A stretch of DNA of 64,000 nt from assembly GCF_900186975.1 (NCBI RefSeq), contig NZ_LT906441.1:1178001-1242000 (forward strand), read 5' to 3'. The position numbers were made by a program, and so were the translations under genes. The DNA is from Cutibacterium granulosum. Its GTDB lineage: Bacteria; Actinomycetota; Actinomycetes; Propionibacteriales; Propionibacteriaceae. This document shows, one piece after another, positions 45,200 to 54,726 of the stretch (positions within the stretch are counted from its first letter, which is position 1; every line of letters begins with the position of its first letter). The notes beneath the pieces were generated by a model. It did no database searches, was not told the DNA's origin, and was given only the letters and a program-made list of their open reading frames with translations.

Positions 45200-46669
45200 A
45201 TGTCTGAAGAGCCGTTGCAGTTGCCGGGAGGACATCCTGGCTGCGACAAGGCGTGTGCCAGCCCTGATGACGGGCCCTGTGCGCCGGACGTCCCGGCGAC
45301 CTGCGAGAGGGCAACGACGTCGGTGCGGATGGCTGGGGAAGCCCCGGTGACGGGAACCCGCCGTGATTCTGCCGATCCCCGCTCCGGCAACGCTGGCGGA
45401 TCCTCGGGAACCGCCAGAGGAGAAGACGTCGAGCTCGCAGTCAGCGAGCCGTGGGGGGTCTATCTGCACGTGCCGTTCTGCTCGAGTCGGTGCGGCTACT
45501 GCGACTTCAACACCTATGTGCTCTCGTCGATGGGGAGTACTGCGGTGGATGACTACCTCGCCGCGGCACATCGTGAGCTGGACCTTGCTGCAGCGCATCT
45601 GTCCCACGGTATGCAACGACGTGGGGCCGACGTGCCGAGGGGAGAAATTCCCACGGACGGGGCTGACAAGCATGGGCATGGTGCCGACGTGCCCCCGGTG
45701 AGCACGGTGTTCTTCGGTGGGGGCACCCCCACCATGCTCCGCCCCTCGCAACTGGGTGAGCTCGTTGGGCATGTGCGCGATTTGTGGGGTCTGTGCCCGG
45801 ATGCCGAGGTGACGACCGAGGCCAATCCGGAAACCTTGGACGCCCAGGTGCTCAACGGCCTGCTCGAGGGTGGTGTCAATCGGCTGTCCATGGGCATGCA
45901 GTCCGCCGACGAGCGCGTCCTGGCCCTGCTGGATCGCCACCACACCCCACAACGGGCGGTGCACATGGCGCGTCTGGCCCGTGAGGTGGGATTCGACGAC
46001 ATCTCGCTCGACCTCATCTTCGGCACTCCCGGGGAATCCGTCGACTCGTGGCGAGCCAGCCTCGAATCGGCTCTGGAGGCGGATGTGGACCACCTGTCCG
46101 CCTACTCGCTCATCGTCGAGGAGGGAACCCGATTCGCGGCTCGGGTACGCCGTGGCGAACTGCCCATGACCGACGAGGACGATCTGGCCGACAAGTACCT
46201 CATCACCGAGCAGGTGCTCACCGAGGCGGGATTCGTCAACTATGAGATCTCCAACTGGGCTCGCCCCCGCGCCGGGCGCGATCACCGCAGCAGACACAAC
46301 ATGGGCTACTGGCTCGGGCGCGACTGGTGGGGCGTGGGGCCTGGTGCACACTCCCACGTCAACGGTGTGCGGTGGTGGAACGTCAAGCACCCCAGGCGCT
46401 ACCACGAGGCACTCATGGCAGGACGGCTGCCCATCGAGGGAAGCGAACGCCTCACCGACGAGCAACGCCATGAGGAGACCGTCCTGTTGCAGCTCCGACT
46501 TGCCGACGGGCTGGAACTGTCCCGGCTCACCCCAGCCGAACGCAGATTCGTCGGACAGATCGTCGAACGAGGCCAGGGCGAGATCATCGGGGGGCGGTTG
46601 CAGCTCACCCTGGACGGACGACTCGTCGCCGATCGCATCATCACCGACCTGCTCCTTGCCGGTGACTGA
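45200..46669 (+). CDS. hemW: HemW-family radical SAM protein (heme chaperone)
   Basis: Radical SAM enzyme/chaperone that inserts heme into respiratory proteins; often misnamed oxygen-independent coproporphyrinogen oxidase. The [4Fe-4S] motif is C94-S-S-R-C98-G-Y-C101 in H-V-P-F-C-S-S-R-C-G-Y-C-D-F; F-F-G-G-G-T-P and the C-terminal HemW domain with H-N-x-x-Y-W follow. At 489 residues it is long because of an 85-residue polar N-terminal extension and an insertion near residues 140-165, where a 19-residue period is repeated once. The ATG at 45200 has GGGAGACG ahead. It is divergent from the sugar transporter and followed by the DUF3097 gene. Confidence 0.9.
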   Translation: MSEEPLQLPGGHPGCDKACASPDDGPCAPDVPATCERATTSVRMAGEAPVTGTRRDSADPRSGNAGGSSGTARGEDVELAVSEPWGVYLHVPFCSSRCGYCDFNTYVLSSMGSTAVDDYLAAAHRELDLAAAHLSHGMQRRGADVPRGEIPTDGADKHGHGADVPPVSTVFFGGGTPTMLRPSQLGELVGHVRDLWGLCPDAEVTTEANPETLDAQVLNGLLEGGVNRLSMGMQSADERVLALLDRHHTPQRAVHMARLAREVGFDDISLDLIFGTPGESVDSWRASLESALEADVDHLSAYSLIVEEGTRFAARVRRGELPMTDEDDLADKYLITEQVLTEAGFVNYEISNWARPRAGRDHRSRHNMGYWLGRDWWGVGPGAHSHVNGVRWWNVKHPRRYHEALMAGRLPIEGSERLTDEQRHEETVLLQLRLADGLELSRLTPAERRFVGQIVERGQGEIIGGRLQLTLDGRLVADRIITDLLLAGD

Positions 46670-46697
46670 ACCCTGCACCTCTCGATAGGCTTGAACG

Positions 46698-47555
46698 GTG
46701 ATTGATCGATACGGCAAGGACGTGTTGGTGCCCGGCTGGCAGAAAGCGGGCAGACCCACCAGCGTCGACGTGCCCATGGAGCTGGGAATGGTTGTCGAGG
46801 ACCCCTCATCGGGCTATGTGGGGGCCATCGTCGGCTGGGAGAACGGGCTCGTGGTCGTCGAGGACCGCCGTGGTCATCACCGATCCTTCCCGGTGGGGCC
46901 GGGATTCTGGATCGACGGCAAACCCGTCACCCTGCGCGTCCCGCCACGTCAGGGTGCGGCTCGCCCGACCCACACCGCCTCCGGGTCGCTGGTGAGTGAC
47001 GAGCCTGAGCCATCCCGAATCGCCCTTCCCTCACGCATCTACGTCGAAGGGCGTCATGACGCCGAGCTGGTCGAGAAGATCTGGGGAGACGACCTACGCC
47101 ACGTCGGCGTCGTCGTGGAGTACATGGGCGGCATGGACGATCTCGTCGACATCGTCGCGCAGTTTCGCCCCAGGAAAGGGCACCGGCTGGGGGTGCTCGT
47201 CGACCATCTCGTCGCTGGCACCAAGGAGTCCCGGGTGGCCGAGGAGGTGCGACGCGGTGGCTACGGTGACTACGTCATGATCACGGGCCATCGTTTCATC
47301 GACATCTGGCAGGCGATCAAACCGGAGCGGATTGGCCGCAAGACCTGGCCCGAGGTGCCCATGGACGAGGACTTCAAGCTGGGCACCCTCAAACGGTTGG
47401 GGCTGCCACACCAGAGCCAGAAGGACGTCGGCAAGGCTTGGCAGGCGATTCTTGGGCGAGTGCGCGACTGGCACGATCTCGATCCCAGGTTCAACATGGA
47501 GATGGAGAAGCTCATCGACTTCGTCACGGCCGATCATCTGGAGGAATTGCAGTGA
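46698..47555 (+). CDS. DUF3097 family protein
   Basis: Actinobacteria-specific family of unknown function; 285 residues. The C-terminal two thirds hold the family core: I-Y-V-E-G-R-H-D-A-E-L-V-E-K-I-W-G near 115, E-Y-M-G-G-M-D near 140, G-V-L-V-D-H-L-V near 170 and I-T-G-H-R-F-I-D near 195. The acidic and His residues in these motifs resemble a Toprim-like fold, which is an inference by eye. The GTG at 46698 starts 28 bases after hemW; the next gene overlaps by GTGA, so the three are probably one operon. Confidence 0.85.
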   Translation: MIDRYGKDVLVPGWQKAGRPTSVDVPMELGMVVEDPSSGYVGAIVGWENGLVVVEDRRGHHRSFPVGPGFWIDGKPVTLRVPPRQGAARPTHTASGSLVSDEPEPSRIALPSRIYVEGRHDAELVEKIWGDDLRHVGVVVEYMGGMDDLVDIVAQFRPRKGHRLGVLVDHLVAGTKESRVAEEVRRGGYGDYVMITGHRFIDIWQAIKPERIGRKTWPEVPMDEDFKLGTLKRLGLPHQSQKDVGKAWQAILGRVRDWHDLDPRFNMEMEKLIDFVTADHLEELQ

Positions 47556-48415
47556 GTGTCACGACTGCCGAGGTTGCCGAGATCATTCGTGGGGTCAGCG
47601 CACGAGTGATCGATCCGGGGTTTCGGCGGCTTTCCCCCGACCAGATTCACGAGAAGGCACCCGGCGACCTCGTCACGGACCTCGATCGTCAGGCGGAAGG
47701 CGAACTGTCGCGCCTGTTGACCTCTGCCGGTGGCGGGATCGTCGTCGGTGAGGAATCGGTGCATGATGATGCCTCGGTGCTGCAGGAGCTTCCCACCGCC
47801 GAGCTGGCCTGGGTCATCGACCCCATCGATGGGACGAAGAACTACGTCAACGGGTCGACGCATCATGCCGTCATGGTCGCCGAGGTGCAGCACGGGGTGA
47901 CGACCCGGTCATGGATCTGGCAGCCGCAGCTGGGGCACATGTGGATCGCCGAGCGTGGCAACGGGCTCGTCTGCGACGGTGAACCGGTGACGCCGAATCG
48001 GCGGCATCCTGCCTCAGAGACGATCGAACCCGACGTTCCGGACTCGGCCCAGCTGCTCAGCCTCCCGGATTCCGCTCGGCAGGTGACTGCCAACCGGAAC
48101 GTGGTCCGTGCCGTGACGGCCTACCCCCACAACCGGCGGTCGAGTGCGTCACTCACGTGGGCGGAAGCACATTCCTGCTGTGGCGTGGACTATCCGCTGA
48201 TCTGTCTGGGGGAGCAGGACGTGGCCTGCTGGTTCCACATCCATCCTTGGGACCATCTGCCCGGATCCCTCATGGTCACCGAGTGCGGGGGAGTGGTGCG
48301 CGTCGCCGGCGGAGCGGACTACACCGCGCGACACACCAAACAACGTGGCGTCATCATCGCGGCCAGCGATGAGCGGTCCTGGCAGATCGCCGCCCAGGCG
48401 TTGGAGGAGAACTGA
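47552..48415 (+). CDS. Inositol monophosphatase family protein (histidinol-phosphatase-like)
   Basis: Metal-dependent phosphatase of the IMPase/FBPase/CysQ superfamily; 287 residues. It has V-V-G-E-E-S near 65, the metal motif W-V-I-D-P-I-D-G-T-K-N-Y near 90, and the second motif H-P-W-D-H-L-P-G-S-L-M-V-T-E-C-G-G near 230. In actinobacteria such enzymes act as histidinol-phosphate phosphatases (HisN), inositol-phosphate phosphatases or CysQ; the sequence does not separate these. The GTG at 47552 overlaps the DUF3097 stop. Confidence 0.88.
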   Translation: MSVTTAEVAEIIRGVSARVIDPGFRRLSPDQIHEKAPGDLVTDLDRQAEGELSRLLTSAGGGIVVGEESVHDDASVLQELPTAELAWVIDPIDGTKNYVNGSTHHAVMVAEVQHGVTTRSWIWQPQLGHMWIAERGNGLVCDGEPVTPNRRHPASETIEPDVPDSAQLLSLPDSARQVTANRNVVRAVTAYPHNRRSSASLTWAEAHSCCGVDYPLICLGEQDVACWFHIHPWDHLPGSLMVTECGGVVRVAGGADYTARHTKQRGVIIAASDERSWQIAAQALEEN

Positions 48416-48526
48416 CGTGGTCGTCACTGCCGCACCGCGCAGTATGAGGGGATGTCCATGATCGACTCTGCGGTGCTCGCGGAACGAACGTCGTTTCGTT
48501 GGTGAGGTGGTGAGGCACGCCCCGCG

Positions 48527-49339
48527 TCACCGGTTGGTGAGCGGCAGCAGTCCCTCGCGGGTGATTCCCCGGGCAGTCAGTTGATCTGTGATCGGTGCGA
48601 TCCACCCGGTCACCGTGGCACGATCCAGCCCTGCGGGAATGTCGTCGAGTGCGGACTCGGGTGCCCGGCCATGCTCCATGGCCTCCCGCACTGCGCTGAC
48701 GAGCCCCCAGATGGCGTTGCGCTGCGCCATGACGCCCTGGTCGTCGGTCGGGTCGCCATGACCGGGAATGTAGCGGTCCTTGGCGTCCGTGACGTTCATC
48801 ACCATGTCGATGGCTCCCGCCCAGTCCCAGAAGTCGGTCGTCGAGTCGGCCTGTGGTGGCCCGGAGGTCTCGATGAGATCACCCATGAAGGTGATGTGGT
48901 CCTCCGGAACCCGAACGGTGAGATCACCGTCGGTGTGTGCCGCCCCCGGGTGCAGGATCTCGGCGGTGACACCTCCCAGATCCAGGTACGCCATCAGCGA
49001 GATGGGATGGTCGATGGCGGGGGTGGGGCCGTGCTCGACAGCAGTGCGGTGCATCCAGGACTCCACGGCGACCCCCGACTCCTTCGCGCACCGGGCCACG
49101 CCGCGCAGGCCACCGACGTGGTCGTCGTGGTGATGGGTGATGACCAGTCGGTCCACCGGCCTGCCCAAGGCCATGGCTGCCGAGAGGGCCAGGTCGTGCC
49201 CCTGCTGGGATGTCGACCCGGAGTCAACCATGAGCAGGTGTTCCGATCCCATGACCAGGCCGATGGTCACCGACTCGGGGTCGACCCTCGTCGTCCACAC
49301 ATGGGAGCTCACAGCACACCACTGAATGTCAGATGCCAT
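48527..49339 (-). CDS. MBL-fold metallo-hydrolase
   Basis: Metallo-beta-lactamase-fold hydrolase, 270 residues, minus strand. Zinc ligands are visible in V-I-T-H-H-H-D-D-H-V-G-G (near 77), H-T-D-G-D near 148 (H-x-x-x-x-x-x-x region), F-M-G-D-L-I-E near 162, and Y-I-P-G-H-G-D near 198. The substrate is not deducible. The start is ATG at 49339. It converges with the phosphatase gene and diverges from hrcA. Confidence 0.85.
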   Translation of the reverse strand: MASDIQWCAVSSHVWTTRVDPESVTIGLVMGSEHLLMVDSGSTSQQGHDLALSAAMALGRPVDRLVITHHHDDHVGGLRGVARCAKESGVAVESWMHRTAVEHGPTPAIDHPISLMAYLDLGGVTAEILHPGAAHTDGDLTVRVPEDHITFMGDLIETSGPPQADSTTDFWDWAGAIDMVMNVTDAKDRYIPGHGDPTDDQGVMAQRNAIWGLVSAVREAMEHGRAPESALDDIPAGLDRATVTGWIAPITDQLTARGITREGLLPLTNR

Positions 49340-49486
49340 GGTGTGGATTGTCTCATGCCCATCTGGCCGCGTCGATCACGGTGATGACCTGAGAGGGATG
49401 CGGACGCCGGCTCTGGGTGAGTGGCCGGGCTGCACGGCTCGCTGCTCGGGACCAGCAGGGTGGAATCCCGTTCCCGGGCCACTAGA

Positions 49487-49513
49487 CTGGCACTCGCACA
49501 CGTTGAGTGCCAG
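49487..49513 (+). promoter_or_regulatory. CIRCE operator
   Basis: CTGGCACTC (49487-49495), nine-base spacer, GAGTGCCAG (49505-49513): a perfect 9-bp inverted repeat differing from consensus TTAGCACTC-N9-GAGTGCTAA only in the outer three bases, with compensating change in both arms. It lies about 80 bases before hrcA, so HrcA is expected to repress its own operon (hrcA-dnaJ-rsmE) until heat shock. Confidence 0.93.
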
Positions 49514-49595
49514 AATCTGTGGTGCACGTGTGCGAGACGTGTACTCGTCGCGAAGTCGGCGCATGTGGGCGAGACCACCAGATGAGGAGGAACAA

Positions 49596-50612
49596 GTGCT
49601 TGACGATCGCAAGCTCGAGGTCCTCAAGGCCATCATCACCGACTACGTCTCCAGCAAGGAGCCGGTGGGGTCGAAGGCCCTTGTCGAGAGGCATGGTCTG
49701 AAGGTCTCACCGGCAACCGTGCGCAATGACATGGCTGTCCTGGAGGACGAGGGATACATCACCCATCCCCACACCAGCGCCGGGCGGATCCCCACCGACA
49801 AGGGATATCGCATGTTCGTCGATCGTATTGCAACGGTCAAGCCACTCTCCACACCCGAGAAGAGGGCCATCGCCACCTTCATGAATGGTGCGGTCGACCT
49901 GGACGACATCGTCACCCGAACCGTGCGGTTGCTGGCCCAGGTCACTCGTCAGGTGGCCATCATGCAGTATCCGGTGACCACTTCGGCCACCGTACGTCAC
50001 CTGGAACTGGTGAGTCTGTCGGCCGATCGGGTCCTCGTCGTCGTGATCCTCTCCTCCGGCACCGTCGAGCAGCGCACCATCGAACTGCCAGCCCATGACG
50101 AGCAGGATCTCCTCGTACTGCGGGATCGGATCGGTACCGCGGTCGTGGGGCATCCCGTGGCCGAGGCTGCCGACCTGCTGTCGCAGATGGTGGATCGTGC
50201 TCATCCCGACGCCACCAGTCACACGGCCGCCGTGACAGCCGCCGTCCTGGAGGTGCTGGCCACCGACACGTCCTCTCGCGTCGTGGTGGCCGGGGTGCCG
50301 AACCTCACCGCCTTCGGGGCGCAGTTTCCCACCACGGTGCGGCCCATCCTGGAGGCGCTCGAGGAACAGGTGGTGCTGCTGCGTCTGCTGGGCGAGGTGA
50401 GCGGCGACCTGGGTGAGGTGACGGTGCGCATCGGTTCGGAGAACGTGGATCAGTCGTTCCAGTCGACGAGTCTCATCGCCAGCCCCTACGGTGAGGCCGA
50501 CATGCTTGCGAGCCTGGGTGTCGTGGGGCCCACCCGAATGGACTACCCGTCAACCATGGCCACGGTGCGTGCCGTGGCCCGTTACGTCGGACGTTTCCTG
50601 GCAGAAGGATGA
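49596..50612 (+). CDS. hrcA: Heat-inducible transcription repressor HrcA
   Basis: Repressor that binds CIRCE; 338 residues. The N-terminal winged helix is [12 protein letters not shown] with [10 protein letters not shown] near 18 and [10 protein letters not shown] near 37 (recognition helix), then [13 protein letters not shown] near 65. The C-terminal GAF-like dimer domain ends with G-P-T-R-M-D-Y. The GTG at 49596 has GAGGAGG upstream. A longer frame to 49326 is not supported because it includes the CIRCE element. Confidence 0.96.
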   Translation: MLDDRKLEVLKAIITDYVSSKEPVGSKALVERHGLKVSPATVRNDMAVLEDEGYITHPHTSAGRIPTDKGYRMFVDRIATVKPLSTPEKRAIATFMNGAVDLDDIVTRTVRLLAQVTRQVAIMQYPVTTSATVRHLELVSLSADRVLVVVILSSGTVEQRTIELPAHDEQDLLVLRDRIGTAVVGHPVAEAADLLSQMVDRAHPDATSHTAAVTAAVLEVLATDTSSRVVVAGVPNLTAFGAQFPTTVRPILEALEEQVVLLRLLGEVSGDLGEVTVRIGSENVDQSFQSTSLIASPYGEADMLASLGVVGPTRMDYPSTMATVRAVARYVGRFLAEG

Positions 50613-50619
50613 ATGCGAA

Positions 50620-51792
50620 TTGAGCACGGACTACTACGAGGTCCTTGGCGTCCCGCGGGATGCCAGTGCCGAGCAGATCAAGAAGGCATATCGCCGCAAG
50701 GCGATGAAACTGCACCCCGATGTCGCCGGACCGGGCTCGGAGGATGAGTTCAAGCTGGTTCAGGAGGCCTACGAGGTGCTCCAGGACCCGCAGAAGCGGG
50801 CCGTCTTCGACCGGGGCGGTGACCCCAACTCCCGTGGCGGCGGATTCGACGGTTTCAGCAGTGGTGGATTCGATTTCACCAATCTGGTCGACGCCATGTT
50901 CGGCGATGCCAGCCCGTTCGGCGGATCCAGCCGTGGACCACGCTCCCGAACCCGGCGCGGACAGGACGCTCTGGTGCGGTTGCGCCTCACCCTTGCCGAG
51001 GCCGTCTTCGGCATCACCAAACCGTTGGACGTCGACACCGCAGTGGTGTGTCCCACATGTCAGGGCAACGGCTCCCAGGACGGTTCGCAACCCACGACCT
51101 GTGAGAACTGCAAGGGTTCCGGTGAGGTCATCTCGGTGCAGCGTTCCTTCCTGGGCAACATTCGCACCGCTCAGCCCTGCCCAGTCTGTCGCGGTTTCGG
51201 CACGGTCATCCCCCATCCCTGCCAGGAGTGCTCCGGTGAGGGGCGGGTACGCACCACTCGTACGATCAATGTGCGCATTCCAGCAGGTGTGGCTGATGGC
51301 AACCGCATCCACCTGGAGTCCCAGGGGGAGGTCGGCCCCGGTGGTGGCCCGGCTGGTGATCTCTACGTGGAGCTCACCGTGGCCAGGCATGACGTGTTCC
51401 GTCGCAATGGGCAGAACCTCGAGATGACGATCTCGGTGCCCATGACGGCCGCTGCCCTGGGGACAACCATTCCGGTACGTACCCTCGAGGCCGATCGTGA
51501 CGACATGGACAAGGCCCTGGGCAGCGTCGATCTGGACATACCCGCCGGCACCCAGTCCGGGACCAAGGTGACGATTGAGGAACGCGGTGTGCCACGCCTG
51601 CGGGCATCCGGACGCGGTGATCTCGTCGTCGAGGTCATCGTCCAGACCCCGACCAAGCTCGATCACGAGCAGGAGGAACTGCTGCATCGGCTTGCCGAGA
51701 TGCGCGAGGAGACCAGCCCGGCCGTGTCTGTGCACTCCTCCTCGGGGGGCAAGAAGGTGTTCTCCCGGCTGCGTGAGGCCTTCGGCGGATGA
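50620..51792 (+). CDS. dnaJ: Chaperone DnaJ
   Basis: J-domain co-chaperone of DnaK; 390 residues. The J domain (1-70) carries the HPD motif (K-L-H-P-D-V); a Gly/Phe-rich segment follows; four zinc-finger C-x-x-C-x-G-x-G-like repeats lie at about 145-210 ([32 protein letters not shown]); then the substrate-binding C-terminal domains. This is the HrcA-linked DnaJ (dnaJ2) typical of actinobacteria. The TTG at 50620 begins [10 protein letters not shown], with AGAAGGA about ten bases ahead. Its stop overlaps rsmE (ATGA). Confidence 0.95.
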   Translation: MSTDYYEVLGVPRDASAEQIKKAYRRKAMKLHPDVAGPGSEDEFKLVQEAYEVLQDPQKRAVFDRGGDPNSRGGGFDGFSSGGFDFTNLVDAMFGDASPFGGSSRGPRSRTRRGQDALVRLRLTLAEAVFGITKPLDVDTAVVCPTCQGNGSQDGSQPTTCENCKGSGEVISVQRSFLGNIRTAQPCPVCRGFGTVIPHPCQECSGEGRVRTTRTINVRIPAGVADGNRIHLESQGEVGPGGGPAGDLYVELTVARHDVFRRNGQNLEMTISVPMTAAALGTTIPVRTLEADRDDMDKALGSVDLDIPAGTQSGTKVTIEERGVPRLRASGRGDLVVEVIVQTPTKLDHEQEELLHRLAEMREETSPAVSVHSSSGGKKVFSRLREAFGG

Positions 51793-52538
51793 GTGACGCC
51801 TGCTTCATCGCAGATCTGGGCCCTGCCACGTCGGGTGACCAGCCCCCGGCCGTCGGCGACCTCGTGGAGATCACGGGATCCGAGGCCCATCATGCTGCCG
51901 TGGTGCGACGCATCGAGGTCGGGGAATCCGTCCTGGTCACCAATGGCCAGGGACTCGCAGTACGTGGGCCGGTCGTGGGCGTCGCAAAGCGGTGTGTGCA
52001 GGTGCGTGTCGCGGAGACTCTGCGATCCGCCGAGCATGCACACCGCTGGGTGGCCGTGCAAGCCCTGGCCAAGGGGGATCGCGCGGATCGTGCCGTGGAG
52101 ACCCTCACCGAGATGGGCGCGGACGAGATCATCGCCTGGCAGGCCTCCCGATCCATCTCACGATGGTCGGTGGACAAACGGGACAAGGGAGTGGCCAAGT
52201 GGCAGGCCACCGCCCGTGAGGCGACCAAACAGTCGCGCAGGCTCACGATCCCCCCAGTGCGTTTTGCCACCACCCGACAGATATGCCAACGCATCCGCAA
52301 GACGGAACGCACCTTCGTCCTGCACGAATCGGCCGAGACCACGGTGGACCCCAGCCAGATTCCCGCTGGAGGCGAGGTCATGTTCATCGTCGGTCCCGAG
52401 GGTGGCATCAGCCCCGACGAGTTGGATGCCTTCGTCGACGCCGGCGCGCTCCCGATCCTCGTCTCCGACGGGGTGCTGCGCACCTCGACGGCTGGTGTGG
52501 TTGGACTGGCACAGCTGAGGATCCTCGCGGGGGACTGA
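51789..52538 (+). CDS. rsmE: 16S rRNA (uracil-1498-N3)-methyltransferase
   Basis: Methylates U1498 of 16S rRNA; 249 residues, SPOUT fold. An N-terminal PUA-like part with I-T-G-S-E-A-H-H near 28, then Q-A-L-A-K-G-D-R near 90, and the knotted C-terminal SAM site V-G-P-E-G-G-I-S near 200 with L-R-T-S-T-A near 235. Translationally coupled to dnaJ, the regular order. Expression would rise with HrcA release. Confidence 0.95.
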   Translation: MSDACFIADLGPATSGDQPPAVGDLVEITGSEAHHAAVVRRIEVGESVLVTNGQGLAVRGPVVGVAKRCVQVRVAETLRSAEHAHRWVAVQALAKGDRADRAVETLTEMGADEIIAWQASRSISRWSVDKRDKGVAKWQATAREATKQSRRLTIPPVRFATTRQICQRIRKTERTFVLHESAETTVDPSQIPAGGEVMFIVGPEGGISPDELDAFVDAGALPILVSDGVLRTSTAGVVGLAQLRILAGD

Positions 52539-52845
52539 GCGGCTGAAGCCTTGTGAGGTGAGCAGGTGTGCATGACACCTGGTTCAGGCACACCCGAGCA
52601 TGGTGCTCGGCACTCGTCGAGGGCGCCGCGTCAATTCTCGCAGAAAACCGTCTCACGGTTCCACGGTGATCGTGATGGGTCCGCCCCTGGTGACGATGTC
52701 GAAGGGTCGGGGTACGATGGTGAGGATGTCGAGAGGCCGGTGTGCGACCCGGCCCCGGCGTCAACCGGGGCCAGAATCATGGTTTCTCAGTCGCTCGAGT
52801 TATGTCCTCGACTCACACTCGCGACGACGGGCAACGTCCGCAGTT
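52539..52845. other. Intergenic region between rsmE and the DoxX-like gene
   Basis: Contains a strong GGCCCCGG (52751-52758)/CCGGGGCC (52765-52772) hairpin and a small AACCGT-CTC-ACGGTT hairpin at 52646-52660, which on the minus strand is followed by TTTC and may end the DoxX-like transcript. A plus-strand GTGACG-17-TACGAT pair (around 52690-52718) resembles a promoter. Open frames under 50 codons exist (for example 52780-52631 minus), but none has a credible ribosome site. Confidence 0.5.
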
Positions 52846-53259
52846 TCACTTCTTCTTGGACTTCTTCGCAGCGGTCGCGATGGCGAGCAGGCCGCCGGCG
52901 TAGCCGACGTTGCGCACGAACTCGTCGATCTGCTGCGCACGGGCGTCGCCCTCGTAGTTCCAGAAGGGATGGCCGGCAAGGGTGGTCGGCACGAGCTGCA
53001 GGGCAAGAATGGTGGCGGCGGTGCGCGGCTTGATCCCCAGCACCATGGCTGCGGAGGCGGCAACCATCGTGCAACCGTTGATCTTGGCGAGCAGGGTCGG
53101 CTCGACGTCGCTCAGCTGTGACTTGACCTGCTGGGGGAGGGAGTCAATGAACTCCTCGATGATCCCGGTGAGCTGGTCGGCGTTCTGTGCGGCATTGAGG
53201 CCACCCTTGACCATGGGGGCGGCAGCGGCGGCGCGGGCGACAAATTTGAACAAGGACAT
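52846..53259 (-). CDS. DoxX-like membrane protein
   Basis: Small integral membrane protein of 137 residues. It shows the DoxX-family pattern of a soluble first part with M-V-K-G-G-L-N-A, then three hydrophobic helices (about 60-75, 82-97, 112-128) and a Lys-rich end. The ATG at 53259 has AGGAGGAGT upstream; the open frame goes on to 53304. DoxX proteins are linked to oxidative-stress or quinone-related membrane complexes in a few species, but the role here is unknown. Confidence 0.8.
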   Translation of the reverse strand: MSLFKFVARAAAAAPMVKGGLNAAQNADQLTGIIEEFIDSLPQQVKSQLSDVEPTLLAKINGCTMVAASAAMVLGIKPRTAATILALQLVPTTLAGHPFWNYEGDARAQQIDEFVRNVGYAGGLLAIATAAKKSKKK

Positions 53260-53329
53260 GTGGACTCCTCCTGCGGTGAAAATGCTGTGGTTCCATCGTG
53301 CCACGCGACGTGCGTGATGATGCGGACGT

Positions 53330-54526
53330 TCAGAACTGTGCCGACAGGGCAGGGATGGTCTGCGCAGCAGTCCTGTGCTGCTCCGCCACGATTGCGCTCA
53401 ACCATGCGGTGACGTCATGACGTTCCTCATCATTCAATGTCGCGATGGCATCCAGATATTCCACGCCGTCACCAGAGGCCGCCCCGAACTTGCGGATGAC
53501 GTGTGCTGGAGCTGGTCCGTCGGCAACCGTCAGCGCGGCCAGCAACTCCGCATGATTGTCGACGAGCTCCTGACGTTCCGGGGTGTCTGGCCTCACCTTC
53601 TCGATGAGACGGCCCAGTCGCTTGATTCGTTCGGCACGCGCCGAGGCCAGGCAGTCCAGGGCACCAGCCAGGATGGCGTCGCCGTACTCGAGTCGGGTGA
53701 GGAAGAGTCGTCGCACTTGGCGGTACCACGATTCCAGGGCCGACAGATTGCCCAGATAGGTGATGTTCTTGGCGAGGACGGCTGCCAATTTGCGGTACGA
53801 AGCCGTCTCCACCGGCCGATTCACTCCCGCCGGGGCTTCGGGCAGTACGAGCATGCCGTCATCGGGCACATCCGCTCGCAACACGGCGCCGGCCCCGACG
53901 ACGGTCCCGAAGCCAGTCCTCACCGGGCCGACCGCTCCACCCTGGCCGCCCAGGAAGATCGGGGGCTGGTCGAGCAGTACCCCGCGCGGTACGTCGCCGA
54001 ACAGAGAGGCCGTGGTCTTGTCGCCGTCCGGGGTGAAGTTGAAGTGAATGTACGACGAGCCCACCTCGGAGTGGTCGGAGCGTGACGTACCGCCGGTGAG
54101 CATGGCGTCACAGAAGTTGATGAGGCTGCCCAGCGTGACGAACGGGAAGAGGATCGTCTGCTTGAGCCCGACGGTGTGTGCACCGTTCGCCTGCTCCTCC
54201 AGCAGACATCCGCCGCGCACATGCGCTCCCGATCCCATCGACGCCCCGTCCAGGAAGACGGCGTCCTGGGCGAATCCACCCTTGAGCTCGACGCTCCTGC
54301 CCAGCCGGCAGTTCTCGATCGTCATCGGGGCTTCGGCCCCGAGGATCGACCCGGACGAGATGACGGTACGGGAACCACGAATCCGGCACCCCGGATGGAT
54401 GACGACACCCTCGGCACTGATGAGATCGGGATCGACGTCGTCGGTGATGTCGACGGTGCTGGGATTGGGGATCTCGACCCCCTTGGCGATGAGCGCCTCG
54501 ACGGTTGCAGCTCCACGATTGTCCAT
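53330..54526 (-). CDS. Left-handed beta-helix protein (GlmU-like acyltransferase/pyrophosphorylase-related)
   Basis: A 398-residue protein with hexapeptide-type beta-helix repeats between about 40 and 230 (V-I-H-P-G-C-R-I-R-G-S, V-E-L-K-G-G, F-L-D-G-A-S-M-G-S-G-A-H-V) and a helical C-terminal part. Similar proteins are annotated as UDP-N-acetylglucosamine pyrophosphorylases or GlmU-like, but no N-terminal nucleotidyltransferase motif (G-x-G-T-x-M) is present, so pyrophosphorylase activity is doubtful. A conserved Y-I-H-F-N-F lies near 155. The ATG at 54526 has AAAGGACG upstream; a much longer open frame to 55462 overlaps the EamA gene in another frame and is not real. Function unknown. Confidence 0.75.
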   Translation of the reverse strand: MDNRGAATVEALIAKGVEIPNPSTVDITDDVDPDLISAEGVVIHPGCRIRGSRTVISSGSILGAEAPMTIENCRLGRSVELKGGFAQDAVFLDGASMGSGAHVRGGCLLEEQANGAHTVGLKQTILFPFVTLGSLINFCDAMLTGGTSRSDHSEVGSSYIHFNFTPDGDKTTASLFGDVPRGVLLDQPPIFLGGQGGAVGPVRTGFGTVVGAGAVLRADVPDDGMLVLPEAPAGVNRPVETASYRKLAAVLAKNITYLGNLSALESWYRQVRRLFLTRLEYGDAILAGALDCLASARAERIKRLGRLIEKVRPDTPERQELVDNHAELLAALTVADGPAPAHVIRKFGAASGDGVEYLDAIATLNDEERHDVTAWLSAIVAEQHRTAAQTIPALSAQF

Positions 54527-54726
54527 CAGTCGTCCTTTCCGGGCCGAGGTGTGTGTTGGTTCCAGCGTATCCGCGTCCACCCAATGTGTGCCTGACGTCT
54601 GAATGGCCAACGAGAATCGGTGGCTCGGCACCGATCGGGGCCGATGAAGGGGCCCAGGCGATGAAATCGTGCCGATGAATGGGGGCAGTGGGAGGGGGCC
54701 ACACCTTGCTGGTTGGGCGGCGGGCG

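Noticed and set aside
52631-52780. 49-codon minus-strand frame between rsmE and the DoxX-like gene
   Set aside because: Ser/Pro-rich, no ribosome site; overlaps hairpins and another unstarted frame. Not enough to call a gene.
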